Origin: Pedobacter psychrotolerans
Lineage (GTDB): Bacteria > Bacteroidota > Bacteroidia > Sphingobacteriales > Sphingobacteriaceae
Assembly: GCF_004340665.1 (NCBI RefSeq)
Contig: NZ_SLWO01000009.1
Location: 142,043 to 206,042 of the forward strand
DNA: 64,000 nt
Direction of reading: 5' to 3'
The notes under the pieces are model-generated. The model had not been told where the DNA came from, did no database searches, and worked only from the letters and a program-made list of their open reading frames with translations. Shown piece after piece: positions 20,160 to 28,521 of the stretch. The stretch's first letter is position 1; each line of letters starts with the position of its first letter. Both the position numbers and the translations under genes were made by a program.

Positions 20160-21395
20160 TTATTCGGCTGTCTGATTTACTTCCTGTGCTACCTGCTGAA
20201 AAAGTTGCAGTAGAGTAGAAGGAACTTCGCTGTTGTATCTGGATTGGTATATTTTGTTAAATACATCAAGAGGCTGTAGTTCGCTCAGTTTTTCTTGTGT
20301 AATAAATTCCGATGCTTTTTCTTTGGAAGCAGGATTTATCGATTCAATTTTGGCCAGTCTTACTTTCTTACCCATTAATACCGTTTCAATTTTATGTCGC
20401 AAAGCAGGTTCAGGTCCGTCTAGCAATACACGGACTTCGAGATAGGGCGCTATTTCTGAATGCTGATCCATTATTGGCAATTGTTCCAAAAGCGCAATAA
20501 CTTCATGCAAGGGTAGGGGCTTCAGCGGAATTCTTAGCAAAGGTACAAATAGCGGGATTTCTATTGTTTTAAGGTTGCTGATCTCTTCTTCCAGTTCAAA
20601 AACAATTACCTGATGTTTATAATTTAGTTCTGAAAAAGACATCGGCAGCGGACTTCCAGAATATCGAATGTGTTCTTTTCCGCCAATGCGTTGCGCTTTG
20701 TGGATATGGCCTAGTGCTACGTATTTGAGATCAGGATGAAATGCGGTAGCTGGAATACATTCTACACCACCCATGATCAGCCTTTCAGTTTTATCCAGAT
20801 CGCTTATTTCTGCATGGTGAGTGTGCAGATGTCCCATCCCAATGATAGTTTGTCCGTTTTGCTTTTTCAAACTGGCATATTGGAAAGCCTTTTCATATAA
20901 TGCCGTTACGCCTTCTGTATAAGGATTGGCACAGTCGGAAATTGCCGGATAATCGCCCATGCGCAAAAACGGAACAGCCAGACACCATATTTTAATATTG
21001 CCCGAAGCATCATGTATGGGAACAATTAGTTTGTTATAATCAATATTTCCATCTGCGTCTTTTTCAACCAAGCCAATAATATGTACGTTGGATGACTCCA
21101 ACAATGGCTTTGGCGCTTCTAAGCGAGAGGCAGAATCGTGGTTGCCCGCTGTGATGATGATCTGTAAATTTGGATTTGCTTTAGTTGCTTGATTCAAAAA
21201 GGTATAGAACATTTTTATGGATGCCGCTGCCGGATTGGAAATATCAAAAACATCACCACTGATGAGCAGAACATCTATTTTTTCATCCTGTAGCGTCTGC
21301 ACCAACCAATTCAGAAACTGCTGGTGTTCAGGTGTACGGTCGTATTCGTGAAACAGCTGGCCGATGTGCCAGTCTGCGGTATGGAGGATTTTCAT
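20160..21395 (-). CDS. sbcD: Exonuclease subunit SbcD
   Basis: This 411-residue calcineurin-like phosphoesterase is the Mre11-type nuclease of the SbcCD complex. The metal-binding motifs are all present: DWH (D8, H10), GDVFD (47-51), GNHD near 103, GHLHTHH and LGHIH. The gene leads the sbcDC unit and is separated from sbcC by one base, so expression is coupled. It acts in the cytoplasm on double-strand ends and hairpins. The ABC-3C-like genes further downstream probably share its promoter. Confidence 0.96.
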   Translation of the reverse strand: MKILHTADWHIGQLFHEYDRTPEHQQFLNWLVQTLQDEKIDVLLISGDVFDISNPAAASIKMFYTFLNQATKANPNLQIIITAGNHDSASRLEAPKPLLESSNVHIIGLVEKDADGNIDYNKLIVPIHDASGNIKIWCLAVPFLRMGDYPAISDCANPYTEGVTALYEKAFQYASLKKQNGQTIIGMGHLHTHHAEISDLDKTERLIMGGVECIPATAFHPDLKYVALGHIHKAQRIGGKEHIRYSGSPLPMSFSELNYKHQVIVFELEEEISNLKTIEIPLFVPLLRIPLKPLPLHEVIALLEQLPIMDQHSEIAPYLEVRVLLDGPEPALRHKIETVLMGKKVRLAKIESINPASKEKASEFITQEKLSELQPLDVFNKIYQSRYNSEVPSTLLQLFQQVAQEVNQTAE

Positions 21396-21890
21396 TAGCT
21401 AATTTTATAAATGCGTAATATACTTTTCCATACTATAAAATTTGAAGCGTTCATTCTTAAATTTTAAATAAGGAAATTTTTATACACCCAAGACTTAACT
21501 GGTAAGACAATTTGGAATTCGTAAGCCTTATTTATGGTATATAAGTAATTATGAAGGAGATCTGATTGGATTTCATTAGAGTGAGTTCGTTAATTCAAGG
21601 CAATTTAAAAAATAAATTGGGAAATGTTAGGTGAATACTATTTGATTGTGGCTATATTATTTTACTAAGTCATAAGATTCTATTTATTTAAATCAAAAAT
21701 AAAATAAATGTTAATCATATCCTTACGGGAAACCGTAAGAATGAAATCGTGGTTGCATTCAGGTCTTTAAAAACGAAAAACATTTATTTCTAATCCATTG
21801 CATCATTTTTAAATTGAAAAATAAACAAAATACATAAATTTAGACTTTAGTTGAACCCGATAACAAACAACTTATTTAAATTAAACAACT
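21396..21890. other. AT-rich gap between divergent sbcD and ridA-like genes
   Basis: These 495 bp hold the promoters of the divergent sbcD and RidA-like genes. I see no ORF, repeat or clear hairpin, and no convincing pair of -33/-7 boxes. Confidence 0.5.
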
Positions 21891-22325
21891 ATGCGATACC
21901 TCATCCTACTTCCTTTCCTTTTCGTTTTTTGTAGAACTTTTTCACAAGAAACCAAAATCAAAAAAGAAAAATGGCATTGGAACAAAGCATCAAAACAAGA
22001 CACCACAGCAGGGTATGCTCAGGTTTTAAAGGTTGATAATATTCTGTACATTTCAGGTGTGGTAACAAACGATATCACTCCCGAAGGAATTACATCTGTT
22101 TATAATAATTTAAAAGCTTCACTAGCCAGTTATGGTGCAACATTCGAAAATGTAGTTAAGGAAAATTTGTACACGACGGATATTGAAGCAATGAAAAAGT
22201 TCAATTACGTGAGAAAAGGGTTTTACAAAAATGACTTTCCTGCAGCCACTTGGGTTCAAATACAACGATTGTATATGCCGCAAGCAAAATTAGAAATTGA
22301 ATTGATTGCACACTTGCCGAAATAA
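21891..22325 (+). CDS. Secreted RidA-family protein lacking the deaminase arginine
   Basis: This 144-residue protein has an N-terminal signal peptide ending near FSQE (about 20) followed by a RidA/YjgF/UK114 domain. Family features are LYISGVV, ENLYTTD and the ending AKLEIELIAH. RidA enzymes use an arginine in FPARS to bind the 2-imino acid. Here the matching position reads FPAAT (Ala119), so imine deaminase activity is unlikely. With export to the periplasm, another ligand or role is probable. The gene stands alone. Confidence 0.88.
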   Translation: MRYLILLPFLFVFCRTFSQETKIKKEKWHWNKASKQDTTAGYAQVLKVDNILYISGVVTNDITPEGITSVYNNLKASLASYGATFENVVKENLYTTDIEAMKKFNYVRKGFYKNDFPAATWVQIQRLYMPQAKLEIELIAHLPK

Positions 22326-22821
22326 TTTCAGAAATCAGCACCAAGTCCTGAAATCAACGTTTAAATAGTATTTAGTTCGGTTTTGGATTTCGATTCACCG
22401 AATCTCTCAACACTTATAATTTTATAAAGCATCTAATCTTCAATCTTCTCATTTTGTTCCAGTTTACAATTAATTATCGACCTATTCTAAGTCTGTTATA
22501 AACCCTTCTTTTTCCATTCTACGCAACGCACATTTACAAGTTATTTCTCCACTAAATCTGACCTAGATTTAGATCCGATTCCTACTCGTATCCTATTGCT
22601 TTCCTAAGGCATGATAGTTGCATCTTAAAGGCATGTTGGGGTTTATTAAAAAACAGACTAAAACCTCGTTGAAAAGGGGTGAAAAAATAAACTCAATTTA
22701 CTCCGAATAGATAGTCATTTTAAAGAGATGATCAATGTGGCAGTTGGCAGTAAAACCTACCAGAGAGCAAATTACTAAAATGCATCAAAATAAGCCATAA
22801 AATGGAACCTGAATTAAACAA
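22326..22821. other. Intergenic region with no visible gene
   Basis: I see no supported ORF, RNA or repeat in these roughly 500 bp between the RidA-like gene and the displaced tRNA terminator. Confidence 0.5.
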
Positions 22822-22849
22822 AAAAGCCTTACATTATTGTAAGGCTTTT
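22822..22849 (-). terminator. Displaced original terminator of tRNA-Lys
   Basis: A perfect stem of AAGCCTTACA and TGTAAGGCTT encloses a four-base loop and has flanking A and T runs on both sides, so it can work in either direction. On the minus strand it directly follows a copy of the tRNA-Lys 3' end. This indicates it was the tRNA's terminator before an element inserted. It may now also end transcription from the plus strand. Confidence 0.8.
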
Positions 22850-22866
22850 CGTGATCCCGCTGGGAT
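22847..22866. repeat. attR: 20-bp copy of the tRNA-Lys 3' end
   Basis: The 20 bases TTTCGTGATCCCGCTGGGAT are identical to those at 26788-26807, where they form the 3' end of the intact tRNA-Lys gene. Homology stops inside the T-arm. This is the expected signature of tyrosine-recombinase integration into a tRNA 3' end, and marks the far end of the element. Confidence 0.85.
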
Positions 22867-22936
22867 AATGACTTATCAATCCAATCGGTAGTAAATGAGC
22901 AAGTTGTGAAAATTATATAATCATCATTTCAATGTA

Positions 22937-22954
22937 GGCACCAAATTGGGCACC
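22937..22954. promoter_or_regulatory. Probable integrase arm-type binding repeats near attR
   Basis: GGCACC (22937-22942) and TGGGCACC (22947-22954) form closely spaced direct repeats about 70 bp inside attR. The same TGGGCACC word occurs three times near attL, once inverted. Repeats in this position normally bind the arm domain of tyrosine integrases. The functional reading is inferred. Confidence 0.5.
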
Positions 22955-23064
22955 AGTTATTTTTATATGATTTGACTAGGTTTGAAAGAACAATTTCTAT
23001 TTCAAATTTAAATAAAGCAAACCAAAATTACAAAACGTATCTGTTCTAATTTACAGAAAGTTCT

Positions 23065-23432
23065 TCAATAAATAAGTAACCAAGATTTACATCCCCCGTA
23101 ATTTGATTTAAGCTCATCAATGGCCTTCATCAAAACAGAATCTTCATTTTTTAGTAAATCCCTAATGGTATATTCTTCTTTTATATCAGGTTTGATACCC
23201 TTTCCAATAAATTCAGTACCGTCAGGAAGGGATGGAAAAACCAATTTGTATGACTCCAATTGGCCAATTTTAATTTTTCTATAACTTGGGTGAATTCTAA
23301 ACAGTTGCAATCTTTTAGTTTTTGGTGATAGGTTATTCGTTTTGTAAAATTGATAGCAATAGCAAAGATATTATAATTCAAAATTGCCAACAAGTGCTTT
23401 CCTGACCTAATATGGAATAATCCAACATTCAT
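23065..23432 (-). pseudogene. C-terminal fragment of an S41-family peptidase, frameshifted
   Basis: The segment at 23065-23310 encodes LVFPSLPDGTEFIGKGIKPD and continues to DSVLMKAIDEL. This pattern is typical of the C-terminus of S41 (C-terminal processing) peptidases in Bacteroidota. The preceding part (HLLAILNYNIFAIAINF) is in another frame, and the two join near 23345-23360, which points to a frameshift. The catalytic serine domain is absent. No ATG precedes the fragment. It looks like debris inside the element between attR and attL. Confidence 0.55.
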
Positions 23433-23503
23433 TTTGGATATTCTCCATCTGCAATATGTTGTTGGGCGCTTATCAGGGATTTACCCAATACGAACTAAGT
23501 ATC

Positions 23504-24928
23504 TTATACGTCCTTCTTTCTTAGAAGAATTAAAACAGGGGTAGCTCCCAAAGGGGTAAGCGCAAAAATCCCATATAAATAAAATGATGCATCAATAGCT
23601 CCAGCCACGCCTCCGGGATTTTTTATTCCTCCCAAATTTGTAATCAATCCAGCCAATGCTGCACCGAAAGAGGTGGCTATAAGCTGAACAGTGGTTACAG
23701 AAGAAGAGGTAAGATCTTCTTCTCCCAATGGTGATAAGGAGAACACCCTGGTCAAAAGATGTGGCCAACCCATTCCAATTCCTGCTCCAATGGAAAGCAG
23801 AAATGCACAAGTTAGCGCAAGGTTTAGATTTGAAGATAACGAATTTGTATGAGAAATTAAAGTTAAACCCAATATGCCTAAAAACATCAGAACGGAGCCT
23901 AAAAGGATAATTTTACTAACTATACCTCCTTTGTAGCCAGAAAATGTGATAGAGGATAGTGTCCATCCAATGGCAATTAAAACAGTTAGGAATCCCGACT
24001 CCAAGGGCGAGTAATTGTGAATTATTTGTGCAAAATAGGGGACGTAAATTTCAATTGATGTAGCTATTGTCAATAATGCCATAACGGTATAAGTGGCACC
24101 TAGGGCAGAAGATATTTTATAGGCCCCGGTAGGAAGTAAACGAAGCCCTTGCTTCTTTTCCGAAATTACCAGGAAGAACAAAAACAGGACGGCAATGAAA
24201 ACTCCTACAACATTTTTCAGTACACTTTCTTGTACACTGGCCACGGAAACCGCCAATGTAGCTAGTCCTAGAAATGATAATTTTAGATAGGGAATAGAAG
24301 GAATTGTTTGCTTGTTTTTTTCTTTGGGCAAAACACCGGTGGAGATGATGTAGATTAAAATGCAGAATATCAATAAGGAACCAAAAGCCCATCTCCAATG
24401 ACCATTTTCAGCAAATAGTCCGCCTAAAAAAGGCCCTGAAAAAGCAGCTATTCCCCACATGCCTGAAATTAGTGCCATAGCTCTGGACCATAGGTTCTTG
24501 TCAAAAACCAGTCTAATCATGGCATAGGATAAGGCGAATAGTAACCCACCTCCAAATCCCTGAACAAATCTTCCAAATAGTAAAATATACATAGTTGGTG
24601 CAAGGGTACAAAGTATTGTTCCGAGAGAAAATAGCAGGATTCCAATTTGATAGGCTTTTCTAGGACCCGATTGTGCTAACCGATTTGCTGAAATAACGGA
24701 ACCAATGACAGACGCCACTACAAAGATGGTGGTATTCCATGCGTAATATTCCAAGCCGCCAATTTCTTTAATGATAGTAGGCATTATTGTAGTCGCCAAA
24801 TACACATTAGTAGCATGCAACATAACCCCTAATGCTAAGGCTGTTGCCTTTAAACCGTTTTTATTTGAAAAGAGATCCTGCCAGGATGCATCTTTTACCT
24901 TTATAGTTTCAGTATTCGAATTATTCAT
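23504..24928 (-). CDS. MFS multidrug-type efflux transporter
   Basis: This 474-residue membrane protein has about 14 hydrophobic segments and resembles the DHA2 drug:H+ antiporter group. The motif-A-like loop ANRLAQSGPRKA follows the second segment (about 81-92), and GRFVQGFGGGLLFAL matches the conserved helix-4 region. It probably exports toxic small molecules. It lies 85 bp downstream of an AraC-type regulator on the same strand, inside the tRNA-Lys element. The substrate cannot be predicted. Confidence 0.88.
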   Translation of the reverse strand: MNNSNTETIKVKDASWQDLFSNKNGLKATALALGVMLHATNVYLATTIMPTIIKEIGGLEYYAWNTTIFVVASVIGSVISANRLAQSGPRKAYQIGILLFSLGTILCTLAPTMYILLFGRFVQGFGGGLLFALSYAMIRLVFDKNLWSRAMALISGMWGIAAFSGPFLGGLFAENGHWRWAFGSLLIFCILIYIISTGVLPKEKNKQTIPSIPYLKLSFLGLATLAVSVASVQESVLKNVVGVFIAVLFLFFLVISEKKQGLRLLPTGAYKISSALGATYTVMALLTIATSIEIYVPYFAQIIHNYSPLESGFLTVLIAIGWTLSSITFSGYKGGIVSKIILLGSVLMFLGILGLTLISHTNSLSSNLNLALTCAFLLSIGAGIGMGWPHLLTRVFSLSPLGEEDLTSSSVTTVQLIATSFGAALAGLITNLGGIKNPGGVAGAIDASFYLYGIFALTPLGATPVLILLRKKDV

Positions 24929-25013
24929 CTTTTAAACTTTAGAAATCATATCGCAAAGTTCGAAAGTATTGAAATCATCGACAATATCGGATTTTCGGAA
25001 TAAAGGTCAATTT

Positions 25014-25823
25014 TTACGGATTTTTTCTGAAATCATTGGGTGAACGGTTTGTATGGGTTTTGAAAAAACGGGAAAAGTAAGACGCTGTTTCAAAGCCTAA
25101 TTCATCTGCACATTCTTTAATGGATAGTGTTGTGTGTTTTAAAAGGTATTGGCTTTCTAGCAAAAGCTTTTCATGAATGATCTGTAAAGCTGTACTGCCT
25201 GTTTCTTCTTTAACAACCTCTGTGAGGTGTTTGGCTGATATTCCTAAATGTGAAGCATACGCTCCGATAGAATTCCAGGTTAAATAATGTTCTTCCACCA
25301 GCTTTCTAAACTCATAGGTTAGTTGATAATTTCGGTTCATATTTTTGTCAAAACCCAGCAAGCAAAATTCACAAGCCCTGTTATATTCGTACAAAATCTC
25401 CGTAATGTTCAATCGAATAATATCTAAATAATAGGCATATTTTAGCTCCAGCTCGTGTTGAATTTTTTTGAATGTATGTGAAACAGACGGCGCTCTGTCA
25501 TTTAGCTCATACGCAGGCGGATACTTGCTGTTTAAGGTTAATAATTCATCAACTATATTTTCTTTGAGGAACATTTTTTGTAGGGAGAGCTTAGTAAAAA
25601 AGATCTGCTTTACTTCTAAATCTTTTGACACATTATTTGTGGAGAATAGTACATCGGGAGAGAGAATGGCAATTGTATTCGGCACAAGTTCAAATTGATG
25701 ATATCCTATCTTGATAGAGGCGGCCCCCTTGTCACATATCAAAATGGTGTAGCGATTATTCTTAATAGGACCACCTATATTCAAATTTTCTGTGCTTTCA
25801 GAATATCCTATTTCAAAATCCAT
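25014..25823 (-). CDS. AraC-family transcriptional regulator
   Basis: This 269-residue regulator has an N-terminal cupin-like ligand domain (about 1-150). A C-terminal pair of helix-turn-helix units follows, with LGISAKHLTEVVKEETG in the first and LGFETASYFSRFFK in the second. The ending HTNRSPNDFRK is typical of the family. It lies immediately upstream of the MFS gene and probably controls it in response to the pump's substrate. Both are cargo of the tRNA-Lys element. Confidence 0.9.
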   Translation of the reverse strand: MDFEIGYSESTENLNIGGPIKNNRYTILICDKGAASIKIGYHQFELVPNTIAILSPDVLFSTNNVSKDLEVKQIFFTKLSLQKMFLKENIVDELLTLNSKYPPAYELNDRAPSVSHTFKKIQHELELKYAYYLDIIRLNITEILYEYNRACEFCLLGFDKNMNRNYQLTYEFRKLVEEHYLTWNSIGAYASHLGISAKHLTEVVKEETGSTALQIIHEKLLLESQYLLKHTTLSIKECADELGFETASYFSRFFKTHTNRSPNDFRKNP

Positions 25824-26217
25824 ATTTTTTCAATACATTAAATCTATTTACAGCTAATTTTTTTGTTAGTATCATTTGGTTATCAAAGTCGAATACAAAT
25901 AGACACCTGAAAACGATAGTTCTATTTAAAATAAAGTTAAGGACAATAATTAGGCTTACAAATCGAATGAAAGTGCCATTAAGCGCTGAAAACATACGTG
26001 TTAGTAAATCGCACGTTCAAACTATGTTGCTCACTCTTTTTTTCAGCTGTTCTTCTCTCGGCTGCACTTTATCTAAGGTTAGTAATTCCAACTTTGACAC
26101 ACGCTTATTTACACTCTCAATATCGTTAGTAGATCATATATCTTTCATCTTCTACAGTTTCTCGATCTCTTTCTCCAGCTTTTCCAACTCTGATGGCCTG
26201 GTGGCGTTTACTGAGAA
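25824..26217 (-). pseudogene. Decayed coding remnant between AraC gene and integrase stub
   Basis: No intact gene is visible here. On the minus strand a coiled-coil-like frame can be read through stop codons: SELEKLEKEIEKL near 26170-26210 and then NKRVSKLELLTLDKVQPREE near 26060-26125. The lost integrase core would be expected here but is not recognisable in any frame. I read the region as a deletion scar plus decayed sequence of unknown origin. Confidence 0.35.
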
Positions 26218-26571
26218 CTACCATAGATTATGCGATTTAATCTGTCCTTTGCTTTCAATCGTAATGTTTTTGTATGAATTTTTTAACATTGTTGGAGTAA
26301 TAAATTCATACTTGGTTTTTAAAACTGTAAAGTTGACTTCCAAGACACTGGATATACGATTAAGTTCGGAATTGATCTTCTTCGCATTTTCCGACCTAAC
26401 GACTTTCTTCAGCTCGACGTCCCAATTGTTAATATGGACTTTTTGCCCAGTAGAAAACTCAGCGTCCTTGCCATCAATAGAAATTCTACAAATAATAGGG
26501 GCATAGTCTTTTAAATCGGCTTTTGATTTGCGGTGCCAGAACAGGATTTTTAGGGTTTGGTTACTTTTCAT
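26218..26571 (-). pseudogene. Truncated tyrosine integrase (arm-binding domain only)
   Basis: The 117-residue product matches the N-terminal arm DNA-binding domain of Bacteroidota phage-type integrases. It opens with TLKILFWHRKSKADLKDYAP, then ICRISIDGKDAEFSTGQKV and INNWD. A full integrase is about 400 residues; the SAM-like core and catalytic R-H-R-Y domain are missing. The gene starts about 220 bp from the tRNA-Lys gene and points into the element, the usual arrangement. The truncation should leave the element unable to excise on its own. Confidence 0.82.
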
Positions 26572-26644
26572 TTCTCAATCTTTTGGTAAAACATGTTGTT
26601 TTCAGATTGTGCTTCAAATGTTATTCAAGGTATTCTTGATAACT

Positions 26645-26689
26645 GGTGCCCAAATTTACCGATTACGTTTGGGCACCGGAATGGGCACC
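26645..26689. promoter_or_regulatory. Probable integrase arm-type binding repeats near attL
   Basis: TGGGCACC occurs at 26670-26677 and 26682-26689, and its inverse GGTGCCCA at 26645-26652. The same word is found near attR. The cluster lies between the integrase stub and the tRNA core site, where arm sites of tyrosine recombinases normally lie. Function is inferred. Confidence 0.5.
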
Positions 26690-26766
26690 ATTTGTATTGG
26701 ATTACTATGGTTAAAAATGACCTATTATTTTTTGCGAATCGTCGTTTAAAAAGACTTTTAAACAGA

Positions 26767-26790
26767 AAAGGCGCAATCTCTTGCGCCTTT
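26767..26790 (-). terminator. Terminator of tRNA-Lys (supplied by the element)
   Basis: On the minus strand AAAGGCGCAA, a GAGA loop and TTGCGCCTTT form a perfect ten-pair stem with a short T-tract, directly after the tRNA 3' end. Confidence 0.8.
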
Positions 26791-26807
26791 CGTGATCCCG
26801 CTGGGAT
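26788..26807. repeat. attL: 20-bp core within tRNA-Lys 3' end
   Basis: This sequence is identical to 22847-22866. It covers the 3' part of the T-arm, the acceptor 3' strand and five bases beyond the tRNA. The two copies bracket a 3.96-kb element. Confidence 0.85.
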
Positions 26808-26865
26808 TCGAACCCAGGACCACTACATTAAAAGTGTAATGCTCTACCAGCTGAGCTACGGAATC
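26793..26865 (-). tRNA. tRNA-Lys (anticodon TTT)
   Basis: The 73-nt gene folds as a standard cloverleaf. The acceptor arms are GATTCCG and CGGGATC with discriminator A. The D-stem is GCTC/GAGC. The anticodon stem TTACA/TGTAG carries loop CTTTTAA (anticodon TTT). The T-arm is CTGGG-TTCGAAT-CCCAG. CCA is not encoded. Its 3' end is the insertion site of the adjacent element and was restored by the element's att sequence. Confidence 0.97.
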
Positions 26866-27017
26866 ATTTTCTTTTGTTTAAGGAGGTGCAAATATAGAGA
26901 TTAAAATCAATCACACAAATATTTTTTTAAAATAAATTTAAATACGAATACTCGTTAAGAAATTGTTAAGATAAGTGCTTGATTGTTAATTTTATAGCAA
27001 AGTATGTTATCTATAAA

Positions 27018-27716
27018 TTATTTTGTAGCCTTTGGAATAAAGTTTAAAAAAGACTGAAATTGAGCCTTATGTTTGTTTTTATCCAGTTTAAAATAAAATG
27101 CACCACGTCTGGAGTTTGATTTATCCTTTTCCGTTTGCTTAATCAATAAGCCACTGGCTGTAATTTTCCGGATAAAGTTTCGATTATCGATAGGGGCATC
27201 ATACACCTGCTCATACAATGCCTGAAGTTGCGGAATCGTGAATTTCTTAGGCAGAAGTTCAAAAAGGATAGGGTGCAGGGCTGCCTGATAACGGATCTTA
27301 GCCATTGCTGCCTGAACCATTACGTCATGATCAAAGATTAAAGCAGGCACTTCCTGAATTTTAAACCATTCAGCATGAAACTGATCGTTGATTTGAGTGC
27401 TATACTTGTTAATGTCGATTAAAGCAAAATAAACTACTGAAACCGTCCTTTCAATAGGGTCGCGATCAGGGCGACCATAGGCATGAAGTTGTTCCAGGTA
27501 AACATCGTGTAAGCCAGTTAGTTCAAGTAAAATCCGTTTTGCGGCACCATCAAGATCTTCAGCTTCACCAATGAAACCACCCATTAAACTCCATTGATCT
27601 TTAACCGGTTCAATAGCCCGTTTAATCACAAGCAACTTAAGTTGTTCACCATCATAACCGAAAATGATGCAATCTACCGCCACCAGCACAGGTTTTTGAT
27701 TAATATATTTTGCCAT
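27018..27716 (-). CDS. AraR-like NUDIX-domain transcriptional regulator
   Basis: This 232-residue protein has an N-terminal NUDIX fold and a C-terminal winged helix (from about 150, including RNFIRKITASGLLIK). The NUDIX box is degenerate. G47, E53, R61 and E65 remain, but two metal-binding glutamates are replaced by I62 and L66 (RILLEL), so hydrolysis is unlikely. Such proteins act as sugar-responsive repressors in Bacteroidota; AraR senses arabinose. It starts 1 bp after the HAD gene ends, in the same operon. The likely target is araBDA at the window's start. Confidence 0.88.
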   Translation of the reverse strand: MAKYINQKPVLVAVDCIIFGYDGEQLKLLVIKRAIEPVKDQWSLMGGFIGEAEDLDGAAKRILLELTGLHDVYLEQLHAYGRPDRDPIERTVSVVYFALIDINKYSTQINDQFHAEWFKIQEVPALIFDHDVMVQAAMAKIRYQAALHPILFELLPKKFTIPQLQALYEQVYDAPIDNRNFIRKITASGLLIKQTEKDKSNSRRGAFYFKLDKNKHKAQFQSFLNFIPKATK

Positions 27717-27717
27717 T

Positions 27718-28389
27718 TTAAAAAAGCGTATTTAATTTAGGGTCGTTGTAATCACTAATAAAAGTAAGGATATTAGAATAATCTTCAAATTCCGGCATGG
27801 TATGCGTAGTCGTTAACACAACACATTTCATCCCTGCAAGAAGGGCAGATTCTACGCCTTTAGGTGCATCTTCAAAAACCAGGCAATCTTTCGGATGAAC
27901 TTGAAGCGCTGCCGCAGCTTTTAGAAATGTCTCAGGGTTAGGCTTGCTAATTTCAACATCATCAGCACTCACAATTGCAGAGAGGTAATCACGAATCTTC
28001 AATCCATCCACCACGAAATCTATATTAAAGGGAATGGCCGCAGAACCAATGGCCATTTTTATGTTTTCGTTTCTCGCCCGCTTTAAAAAATTAGCCAGTC
28101 CGTCAATTAATGCTAAATGTGGTAAATATCCCTCCTGATAACGTTTTTCTTTATCAATAGATAATTTTTTCACTTCTTCATCACTGAATTTATCTTTACC
28201 AAAAACACGCTCTAAAACCTCATGGTTCTTGCCGTACATCTCTTTTTTTACCGTTTCATAATCCAGGTTAGCGTCCAGATCTTCGTTCATTACGGCATAC
28301 CAGGCCTGAGTATGATATTCCATGTCATCGATCATAGTACCGTTTAAATCGAAGAGAAAAGCCTTAGGTTTAAAATTCAAATCATGCAT
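27718..28389 (-). CDS. HAD-superfamily phosphatase (beta-phosphoglucomutase-like)
   Basis: This 223-residue cytoplasmic HAD hydrolase has motif I DLNGTMID (nucleophile D14), motif II with GSAA, motif III lysine near SKPNPETF, and motif IV FEDAPKGVESA. The second aspartate of DxD is Asn16, a change I have seen in Bacteroidota members of this family. An alpha-helical cap follows motif I, as in sugar-phosphate phosphatases and beta-phosphoglucomutases. It is co-transcribed with the AraR-like regulator and divergent from galM, which suggests a sugar-phosphate substrate. Confidence 0.85.
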   Translation of the reverse strand: MHDLNFKPKAFLFDLNGTMIDDMEYHTQAWYAVMNEDLDANLDYETVKKEMYGKNHEVLERVFGKDKFSDEEVKKLSIDKEKRYQEGYLPHLALIDGLANFLKRARNENIKMAIGSAAIPFNIDFVVDGLKIRDYLSAIVSADDVEISKPNPETFLKAAAALQVHPKDCLVFEDAPKGVESALLAGMKCVVLTTTHTMPEFEDYSNILTFISDYNDPKLNTLF

Positions 28390-28417
28390 ATTGCCGCTAA
28401 ATTATGTGATTTTTTGG

Positions 28418-28441
28418 TTGATGTATCAGGAGACACATCAA
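28418..28441. promoter_or_regulatory. Inverted repeat between HAD-araR operon and galM (candidate operator)
   Basis: Arms TTGATGTATC and GACACATCAA match in nine of ten positions around a four-base spacer. The site lies in the 132-bp gap between the divergent HAD-araR operon and galM. The position suits a shared operator, possibly of the NUDIX regulator. I found no equivalent upstream of araB, so the binding protein is uncertain. Confidence 0.4.
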
Positions 28442-28521
28442 TAATCTTACAATTATAATTATAATCGTCATGGCAACGATAATATATTTTCTTAATTTAG
28501 CCCTAACCAAAATAGATCTTT

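Noticed and set aside
3441..22849. Shared stem AAGCCTTACA in terminators at 3441 and 22822
   Set aside because: The match is only the ten-base stem; the surrounding sequence differs. A common terminator stem is a sufficient explanation.
25967..26506. 179-codon plus-strand frame across the integrase stub
   Set aside because: It is antisense to the recognisable arm-binding domain and rich in Ser/Phe, as expected of a shadow frame.
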